A DNA stretch of 64,000 nucleotides from Mantamonas sphyraenae. Taxonomy: Eukaryota > CRuMs > Mantamonadidae. Shown here piece after piece: positions 56,624 through 64,000 of the stretch (its first letter is position 1; each line of letters starts with the position of its first letter). A program made the translations under genes and the position numbers. Under the pieces are notes generated by a model. It had not been told where the DNA came from. It saw only the letters and a program-made list of their open reading frames with translations, and made no database searches. The stretch is taken from assembly GCA_026936335.1 (NCBI GenBank), contig JAPMXV010000052.1:372001-436000 (forward strand). Direction: 5' to 3'.

Positions 56624-59600
56624 TCACAGCAACACCTTGACACTCTCGAAATCCATGTCCAGCCGCATGGTGCATCCCTCGCAGTACACCTTTTCTCCGT
56701 GTGCAAACACCTGCTTGCCTAGCCTGCGCTGGCACAGTTTGCACTTCCAGCAGTCGACGTGGTAGGGCGAATTGCGAAAATACAGCTTGGGGTGTGTCCT
56801 GCGTGCTCTTGCCACACCGTGTGCAGATGTGCTGCAGATACTCTGCGTTGCACGCGTTGCAAAACACCTGCGCTGCCTGCTTGTTCACCTCGTCCACTTG
56901 GTTGCCACATCCGTCGCAGCGGATGCAATGAAAGTGGTGGTAGCCCTTGAACAGCGTGTGCACCTCTGTCGTGATAAACTGTGCACACACCACACAGCGC
57001 GGAGCTGTCGCCACCTGCTTGTAGCACCGTGCGCAAAACGCATCACCCTCGTGCTCGTGAATCGCGTTGGATCGTCCGCAGTTGCTGCACATCAGGTGCT
57101 CCCTGTGCCACGTCGTCCCAAACAGCTGCACACACTCTGACAGGTCCATGATCGCCTCGTTGCATCCCGTGCACACCTGCGTCGCTTCCATCGCCTCCAG
57201 ATAGTTCTTATGCAGAGTCTCCACCTCTGACGCCCCCTTGGCCTTCTTTGTCGACTTGAGCACACTCTTCAGCAGCGCATCCAGCTCCGTCACCTCGTCA
57301 AAGTCCTTGCCCTGCTGGAGCTCCTGCTTGGACAGCACCGCAATTGCTTCGCCAAGCTCCTGGTTCTTCTGGCTGTTGCCAAGGATCACAGTGCCTCGTC
57401 GTACACGCGACATCCCCGACTCGCCGCTGTCGCTTCCGCTGCCTCCGCTGCTGCTGCTCTCGTCCGTGCTGCTTCCGCTGCTGCTGCTGCTGCTGCCCAC
57501 CACCGTCTCTGCACGGTATCGCTTCACCAATTCATCCACACTCTTCACTTTGTTCTTTTGCCACTTCAGGTTGCCATACCCAGGCCAGCTCTGGATTGCA
57601 CGCATGCGGTTCAGGCGTCCGCTCTCCATCAGCATCGCCCACTCCAACAGTTCCCGTCCACTCTCTGTCACAAAGAAAAACACCTGATGCAGCCACTTGA
57701 CACCAATCACGTTGACTCCCTCGTCCAGGCCCAGCTCTTGCTTGTCCACCATGAACAACTGCGCTTCGTCCAGCAGGACAAACCCGATTGGCGCCTCGTC
57801 CACGCTGTCCTTGAAAATGAAGATATCCGACTTTTTCAGCACACACCAGCGCTTCTTCAGGTTGCGTGCGTTGTTCGTGCCCACCAGCATCCACCCGGCC
57901 TTTTCCGGTTGCCGAATCGTCACAGCCGGGATTTCGCTGTTCGAGCTGAACCAACTGCTCGACGCTCCGGTCCCTCCGCTCTCCACACCTGCTCCTGCCT
58001 CGGCATCCATGTAACCCACGCCGCCCCAATCCTCTTGCGACCGTTCGCCCAGCTTGCGCGCCGTTTCCAGCGCCGTCAGCCACTCCGACATGTCCCCTGC
58101 GTTGGACGCAAACAAGTACAGCGACTTGCCACCTGCTGCATTGGCCACGTGGAAGCTGTACGACTGCGTTGTCGGGTACACAGAGATTGTGCAGTAGTCC
58201 ACCAGCATAAAGTGTTCCGGACGTGTCTCCTCGTCATCCGTAAACACAAACAGATCCGACTTTTTCAGCACCAGGTACATGCGCACAATCTGCTTCGGCG
58301 TCCCACCTCGCTCGATGCGCTTGTCTGTCGCAACCTCCAGATAGCCCGTCCAGTCGGGCTCTGTGATGAACACCGGCGGATTCACGTGCGTATCCTCCAC
58401 CTGCTTGTGCTCGTAGCCACCCCAGTCCTCCTTGTAGCGCTTACCCAGCTCCTTTGCCTCGTTCATGGCCAGCATCCATTCCGTCAGCTGCTCTGCGCTC
58501 TCTGCGAACAAGTTGAACTTTTTGTGGTCGCGCCACTGCAGCTGGAATCCAAACGGCCGCTGCATCTTCTCTTTGGGCACCAGGATGCGACACTGGTCCA
58601 TTTCGATGAAGCCTGTCGGGTTCACGTCGTTCCTGTCCTTAAAGTAAAACAGATCCGAGTCCTTGAGCACAAAGTACCGTCGCGCGAGGTTCTTCCACGT
58701 GCCACCCTCCTTGTACATCCAGCCCACCTTGTCAGGTGAGTCCACAATAATGGCTGGCAGCTTGCCGCCCAGTGCTTGCTTGCTCTCGCTCCCCTCGTCC
58801 GTCAGGTACCCCGGCGCACTCCACGAATCCGACACACGCGCGCACTTGGCCCGGCCCTCCTCCAACGCCAGCAGCCACTCCGCCATGTCCTCTGCACTGC
58901 CCAACGAAAAGTGGAAGATGTGTTGATCCGACTGCCTGATTTCAAAGCCGTGCTGCTCCGCCATGTTGGGCGGCACCGCAATTTTGCAGTCCTCCAGCTT
59001 GAAAAACAGCAACGGGTTGCGGTCGTACCGCATCTCAAACACAAACAGGTCCGACTCCTTCAACTCGACCCAACGGGCGCGCTTCTTAAACCCTGAGCCC
59101 AGGTGTTGTGTCATGGGCCCGCTCTTGTCAACGTTGAACAGCTTGATTTCCGGCAGCAAGCCGTCCATTTCGCCATCCTCGTACCCGTTGACCTCCCAGC
59201 CGATCAGGGCGCGTGTCTTCATGTCTCGTGCATCCTCGAGGGCAAGCAGCCACTCGGTCAGCTCCTGCGAGTCGGCAGCTTTGAGCATCCACACCACGTT
59301 TTCACGTGCCCACGACAAACGCAGCGCATACTCGTCAAAAGCACGGTCTGAGGGCAAGCTGATGTCGCAGTAGTCCAACTTGATGTATGCCAGCGGGTTC
59401 ACGTCTTCTGTGTTCTCGTAGTACAGCAGATCCGAGTTTTTCAGCACAAACCAATACTTGCGATCCTTCTTCAGGCCACCGGCCTCCTTGTGCAACCAAC
59501 CGCTCTTGTCTGGATGCTGGATGGTGCACGATGGCAACTTGCCGCTGGCCAGCATCGACTGCGCCTTTTCTTGGTCGCCCGAGATCAGCGCCCCTTCGTC

Positions 59601-61671
59601 GGCCGTCCCATCCACGCCGATCGGGTAGCCCTGGCCGCGCCAGCCCGGAATGGCACGCAAGCCGCCCAGCTCGGCCGCATCCTCCAGCAGCGACAGCCAG
59701 ATCAGCTTTGTGTCCTCGTCGGGCAGGTGCAGAAGGAGCGGCTTTGCTTCGCTGTTTGCTTGCAGGCTGATGCAGTGCGGCGAGTCCACTCCTTCCGGAC
59801 TGTCCTGGATGGTGCACTGCTCCAGCAACAAAAACGTGAGCGGCGACGCGTCCTTTTCATCGCGAAACACAAACAGGTCGGACATGGCCACCACCACGAC
59901 GCGTGGGCGCAGTGTCTCCAGCTCCCCACCCTCGCAGTCGAGAACTTCGCGTGCTTCGGGCATGTCGATGTTCAGCCGCGGGTACTTGCGTGCTGCTTCT
60001 GTGTACTCGTCGGTGTAGCCTGGCACGTCCCAGTGCGACATGGAACGCCGTGCGCTCAAACGCGCATGCTCCAGGGCCAGCATCCACTCCGTCATCTCTT
60101 CCTGGTCCTTGGTGAAAATGTAGTACGTGCGACCCTTTGCGTTTTCCAGCGCAAAGCCGTGTGCACGGCTCCACTTGCGCTTGGGCTTGAACAGGCGGCA
60201 CTTGTCCACCATGATGAAGCCCAGCGGCACACGGTCTTCCTCCCGTTTGAAGTAGAACAAGTCTGAGTCCTTCAGCACAAAGTAGCGCGTTTTGATATTC
60301 TTCACGTTGCCGCCCTCCTTGTTGAGGAAGCCACTGAGGTCCGGTTTGTCGTACGTCACAGGTGGAAACTTGCCAGACGTGGAGTACTGCCGAGTCTCTG
60401 CGTTGCTGCCCATTTCTTCCGACGACGGAATGCGGTTCGTTTTGTCCGTGCCAAACAGCATGCTGCTTGCTCGTTTGAACAGCTTGGGCTTGGCCTTTGC
60501 CTTGCCATTGCCGCCGCTGCCGTCCTCCAAACTGCTCGTGTCCACAGCCGACGTGCTCTGGCTCTTGCCGCCCATCAGGCCACGTCTGTGCGCAGGCATC
60601 GACGTGGCCGACCGACCCATGCTGTTTACAGACTCCTGCTCGAGACCTGCCGATGAGGAGCTGGCCTGCTTTGGTGGCGGAAAGTCGCTCAGTTGGCCTT
60701 TGCGACGCGAGCTGGACTCAAGAGTGGTTGCAGACCGGCCCATGCCACTCGCATGCTTCATATCTTCAATCTCGCGGTTCGTAGGCACGGCCCCAGACGT
60801 GTTGAAGGTGTCTCCGAGAGCCATGGCCAGCGGATCAAAAAGCATTCCGCTTGCGGCAGCACTGCGTGTTCGTCCACTGCCATCCAGGTCCACCAGCCCG
60901 CCAAACGATGCCAGAATGTCCATTTCGTTGTCCAGTCGGTTACGCTGTTCGATGGCCGCAGGCGTGCGCGACAATCGCTTCTGCGCAAGCTGTGCTGCGC
61001 TTTGTTTGGGTTTCGAGGTTCCACCCCCGCTGCTGCTGCCGCTGCCGCCTTCCTCCTCCTCATTCTGTGCAGCCGCAGACCCGCTTGCTGGGTACCCCTC
61101 CACATCCCAGTCGCTCTGGCTCTGCACTGCGATGTCAGCATCGTTTGAAGCCGTCCGCACGGGGCAGATAAAGGAGCCATAAACACACAAAAAAGGGCTA
61201 CCCTCTCCTTCAAAATCGCCTGCCACCCTCTCTGCACCTACTCGTTGCTCCAGCTCAATTCCTGTCTGCAGTGCCAGCATCCAGTTGGTCATGTCTCGCT
61301 GCTTCTCTGTGCTGTACGTCTCGCTGGTCCCGTTGGCCAGCATGAGCACAAAACTTTTGCCCTCTGTGCCGTCCTTTGCCAGCTTTGCGCCGTCCAACAC
61401 CATGAACGCCACGGGTGTCTCGTCCTGTGCCCATGCCCCACCAGCCCCACACCCGTTTCGCAGTGTCAGACATCAAAGTGTGGCCAGCCGCCCTCTGTGT
61501 GCACCTTACCCCTTCTTGGTCAAAGACAAACAGATCCGAATCCTTCAACACGTAGTACTGCGCGGTGGCCTTGTTCTTTCGAAACAGACCGCCTGACGAT
61601 TTCGTCGTCAGCATGCCCACCATGTCCGGGCGTGTGATCTTGATCGGCGGAAGAGAGTTCTTCGATGACAT
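56624..61671 (-). CDS. Scaffold protein with eight PH domains and three LIM domains (one-base frameshift)
   Basis: About 1,653 residues. Exon 1 is 61671-61510 and exon 2 is 61424-56624. Eight PH-like units occur in tandem. Each has a strand pair ending YFVLKDSDLFYF or a variant and a C-terminal helix (EWMLALEHAR and variants) followed by a recurring W..xGY linker; units 1 and 2 are separated by a long Ser-rich region. The C-terminus has three LIM zinc fingers: CTGCNEAIMDLSECVQ..., CVVCAQFITTEVHTLF... and CTRCGKSTQDTP joined to KLYFRNSPYHVDCWKC. The last one is readable only after a +1 shift at the four-base C run (plus-strand GGGG 56789-56792); removing one base gives the canonical 17-residue Cys-His spacing. 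Coding length is 3n+1. Probably a membrane-phosphoinositide to cytoskeleton adaptor. Confidence 0.85.
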
Positions 61672-61734
61672 TGGAGAGAGAGAGGTTGGATTGGAAAATG
61701 TGTTTGGGATGGCGCCATGCTCCCACTCTCATTC

Positions 61735-62277
61735 TCACACAAACTCAGCCCCAGGAAACGACAGTGGTTTTCTATGCTTCCCCTTGCCCTGCGTTTGTTT
61801 CGGATCTCCGTCATGGGACTTTGCTGGTTCGTTCTGTTCGATGATCCGCTGACGCTTGCTCGCTGCACGACATCCTTCCTTCTCGGACATTTCTCCTGAT
61901 GTCTTCTCAGTCTTGGCCTCCAGGTCCTCGCGCGTGCGTTTGCTTGAACTGTCGCTCTCTTCAAGATTCCTGACTTGTCGGTCCTTGCGCCTTCCCGCCC
62001 GTCGGCGTGCATCTCTTTCTTGCATCCTCTCCGATCGCTGCTCTTGCCGCCGAACACTCACCACCGTGGTGTTGTGGGGGTGACTGGACAGCGTGTTGGA
62101 GATGTTCTTGAGCGGGACGCGAGGGGATGTTGCAGCGGATTCCTGATCACTCACCTCCGGGTTCTCGGACGCCACAGGCCGGCTCGTACGTGCAAATGCC
62201 TCCTTCATCAACTGCAACCGTTTGCTGGGTGCACTGACATATTTGCGCGTGCGCTTCTTGCCAAACACGATGGACAT
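61735..62277 (-). CDS. Small basic, probably nuclear protein of unknown function
   Basis: 180 residues from ATG 62277; the frame is open upstream to 62454, but that part is compositionally unlike the rest. I do not recognise it. It is rich in Lys/Arg/Ser/Glu with several nuclear-localisation-like clusters (GKKRTRKY, RDARRRAGRRKDRQVR, KRTREDL, SKRQR), few hydrophobics, and no cysteine/histidine metal sites. Mostly disordered, with a central charged helix. It lies in a same-strand run between the PH-LIM gene and the formyltransferase gene, with 63 and 124 bp gaps. Confidence 0.55.
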   Translation of the reverse strand: MSIVFGKKRTRKYVSAPSKRLQLMKEAFARTSRPVASENPEVSDQESAATSPRVPLKNISNTLSSHPHNTTVVSVRRQEQRSERMQERDARRRAGRRKDRQVRNLEESDSSSKRTREDLEAKTEKTSGEMSEKEGCRAASKRQRIIEQNEPAKSHDGDPKQTQGKGKHRKPLSFPGAEFV

Positions 62278-62401
62278 GGGAGATCGATGTCTCGGGTGTT
62301 TGTTTTGTCGCCGATGCGCTCCACATTGATGTCCAGTCCCCTTCCCAACGCAACACAACGCACTGCAGCACTGCAGCCTTTCCCAACATATTCCCACTCC
62401 A

Positions 62402-63696
62402 TCAAAGCACTTGCTCGGGCGTCCAGTGCCTCTGCACGTGGTATCCGTTGGCAAACGTCTGAGCGTCGACCGCTTTTCGACCGGCCACTTGCAGCTTGCT
62501 TACATGGAGCACCTGGTCGTCCGCACACTTGACCATGATGCCATTGCGTCCCTTCTCCAGCCAGAAACCTCCCGCCGGCACCTTGTCCATATCTTGATCC
62601 AACCGCTCGCCGTCCAGCACGCCACGCATGTGGTGGAACAGGATGCGTTTGTCGTTCCACTCTGTGTACACCCCGACGTTCTCCGCCAACGCGCGGAAAC
62701 GTCGAAGCAGATCAGCACCACCGCTGGCCGTAAAGTCCAGCTTGCCGTCGCTCTTCTTCACCTTGGGCGCATGGCATGCGTACTCCTCGTTCTGCTTAAA
62801 CCGCTGCTCGTAGTAGACGTCAAACGTCTGCAGCGTCTTAATCAGTGCTTGTGCTCCCTGTTCAGCAAGAAGCTCCTCCAGGGATCTGTACATGATGCCC
62901 TTTGGCACAGCCTGCTCGTGTCGTGCATCCTGTGTTAGCCTCACAGCATGGACAAGATGCATTCTTCGCTTTTGCTGTTGCTTACCCTTCTCTCTTGGTA
63001 CAGCACTTCGCCTGCATCGAAGCGTTCTGCGCGATGATGACACCGTGTGTCGTGTCAGCAAACAATCACGTGCACCTCCCACACAGTGCTTGAGGCGACC
63101 CAAACATGGCGCTTGTTGCACATGTTCAAGGCACGCGTCGCTGGTGTGGGCCTGCATACACACTTACGTGGGTCGAGGGTGATGATGGAGACCCCGGTCT
63201 CCTCGTCGCCGTTCAGCAGGGTGTGGTAGATGGGCGCTGGGCCGCGATAACGGGGCAGCAGGGACGGATGCATGTTGATGCCTTTCCAGGGGAGCTGGGC
63301 GAGCACAGCAGGCGGCACAAAATAGCCAAACGAGACGACGACGGCGAGGTCGAATCCCATGCTCCCTCCGCTGCCGCATACAAACGGGACATACCAGTCC
63401 TTAAATCCCTCCGAGGTCGCTGGCATGGAATGCACCGTCAATCCCATCGACAGGGCCTCCACTTTGAGATGGCCTACGCTCATGCGCATGCCTCTGCCCT
63501 TGGGTTTGTCCTGCGGGCAAACGACCTCCAAGCGCCCCACCACTCCCCTCGCTCGCTGCTGCTCCGCATGCAGTGCTCGAAGCGACGCCGCACTCACGTT
63601 GTCCGACCCAAAGAACAGGACGTTCCACTTGGACGGCGTGTGCTTGGCAAACGAGTCCAACTCCATGCGGCACGTCCGCGTGCCGCGTGCAAACAT
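62402..63696 (-). CDS. MTFMT: Methionyl-tRNA formyltransferase (mitochondrial)
   Basis: Formylates initiator Met-tRNA with 10-formyl-THF for mitochondrial translation. 359 residues (human 389). Exons are 63696-63168, 63026-62986 (only 41 nt) and 62911-62402; donors are GTAAGT and GTAAGC. Domain 1 is WNVLFFGSDNVSAASLRAL, FDLAVVVSFGYFVP, then the folate/catalytic block GINMHPSLLPRYRGPAPI with the Asn-His-Ser/SLLPRYRG signature and ITLDPQRFDAGEVLYQE. Domain 2 includes YACHAPKVKKSDGKLDF and an OB-like C-terminus (GIMVKCADDQVLHVSKLQVAG). The start MFARGTRTCRMELDSF is basic and Ser/Thr-containing, consistent with a short mitochondrial presequence. The tiny exon 2 restores the conserved RFDAGEVLYQ segment. 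Confidence 0.93.
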
Positions 63697-64000
63697 CCCT
63701 TGCCTCGAAAAAAAGCTTTTGTTTTTGTGATGCACACTGTATTTTGCAAATGAGTGCGCGCAAGCGCAGCGAGTACACACAGAGCTTGTAGTGTCAGTGA
63801 CTGCATGTGTGTGGGTTTGCGCACAGACTTGACTTACCATTATGCTTCGTCCCAATGGTGGACATGCGCGTGCGCCCGCGTGTTCGCGGGCGCACGCGCA
63901 TGTCCACCGCGTCTCCGCTTGGGACTCACGATTTCTTATCTTGCGCGGAATGAAGACCGCCCAGAAGTGGACCATGATGTTTCCATCACGGCCTGATGAT
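63697..64000. other. Right-edge intergenic region with possible start of a further gene
   Basis: The stretch upstream of the formyltransferase. On the plus strand, ATG 63842 (MLRPNGGHARAPAC) opens a frame that stays open to the window end, but the first third of it is made of the hairpin sequence and the rest matches nothing I know. On the minus strand an alternative exon-like frame (MVHFWAVFIPRKIRN) ends at a GTGAGT donor near 63928 and could be a 5' exon of the formyltransferase. Undecided. Confidence 0.3.
63857..63908. repeat. Perfect 24-bp inverted repeat with 4-nt loop
   Basis: Left arm 63857-63880 and right arm 63885-63908 are exact reverse complements around the loop TGTT (63881-63884). 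The arms are about 75% GC and contain alternating purine-pyrimidine GCGCGTGCGC. There is no T-run next to it and no coding reason for such symmetry. Could be a cruciform-forming element, a short transposable-element relic, or an RNA hairpin in a 5' UTR or intron. Confidence 0.95.

Noticed and set aside
1-64000. tRNA, rRNA, CRISPR arrays, insertion sequences, retroelements
   Set aside because: No cloverleaf-like segment, array of spaced repeats, transposase, integrase or reverse transcriptase motif was found in any frame.

Overview
The window is nuclear DNA from a gene-dense, GC-rich unicellular eukaryote. Most genes are split by short spliceosomal introns, typically 70-250 nt, with GTGAGT/GTACGT/GTGCGT donors, CAG acceptors and a recurrent CTGACAC just upstream of the acceptor. 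All three stop codons are used. Spacers are tens to a few hundred bases. The gene set fits a free-living protist near the opisthokont, amoebozoan or apusomonad part of the tree: MSH3, AP-4 sigma, P2X receptor, GlcNAc-transferase I, coronin, an Integrator-like subunit, an SRRM2/Cwc21 splicing factor, a giant BIR-UBC protein and multi-PH/LIM proteins. I could not name the species. No operon, CRISPR, viral, rRNA or tRNA signal was seen.

Layout. 1-3118 (-): MSH3, cut by the left edge. 3181-6035 (+): polytopic patatin-like lipase. 6119-8015 (+): acylated LRR protein. 8079-8899 (-): small secreted protein. 8978-9654 (+): AP-4 sigma. 9761-10702 (+): SDR. 10869-13392 (+): cyclophilin-like domain fused to two guanylate kinase domains. 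13496-14182 (+): unknown protein whose tail repeats part of the previous gene. 14217-15931 (-): secreted, probably GPI-anchored protein with a Frizzled-like Cys-rich region. 16099-28496 (+): about 4,007-residue BIRC6-like ubiquitin enzyme. 28711-30613 (-): coronin. 30984-32012 (+): BTB/T1 protein. 32038-33266 (-): NSDHL-like sterol dehydrogenase. 33343-34953 (+): membrane flavin reductase. 34970-36055 (-): COQ4. 36059-38428 (-): triple-CDGSH protein. 38662-40052 (+): P2X receptor. 40105-42604 (+): helical-repeat protein. 42666-44610 (-): PGM2-type phosphomutase. 44780-46608 (+): GnT-I. 46722-48797 (+): INTS14-like. 48861-53790 (+): protein with four six-helix membrane blocks and two degenerate cyclase folds. 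53833-54918 (-): Kelch. 54971-56590 (+): SRRM2/Cwc21. 56624-61671 (-): eight PH plus three LIM domains. 61735-62277 (-): basic protein. 62402-63696 (-): methionyl-tRNA formyltransferase. A perfect 24-bp hairpin lies at 63857-63908.

The genes are mostly housekeeping (DNA repair, trafficking, splicing, transcription, glycosylation, ubiquinone, sterol and nucleotide metabolism) plus signalling and cytoskeletal scaffolds. They share dense packing and very short divergent promoters rather than a common pathway.

The most unusual features are: six multi-exon genes that each carry exactly one extra nucleotide, so the conserved protein continues only after a +1 shift; the BIR-SPRY-UBC-UBA giant; the 4x6-TM pseudo-cyclase; the 8PH-3LIM scaffold; and the terminal hairpin.
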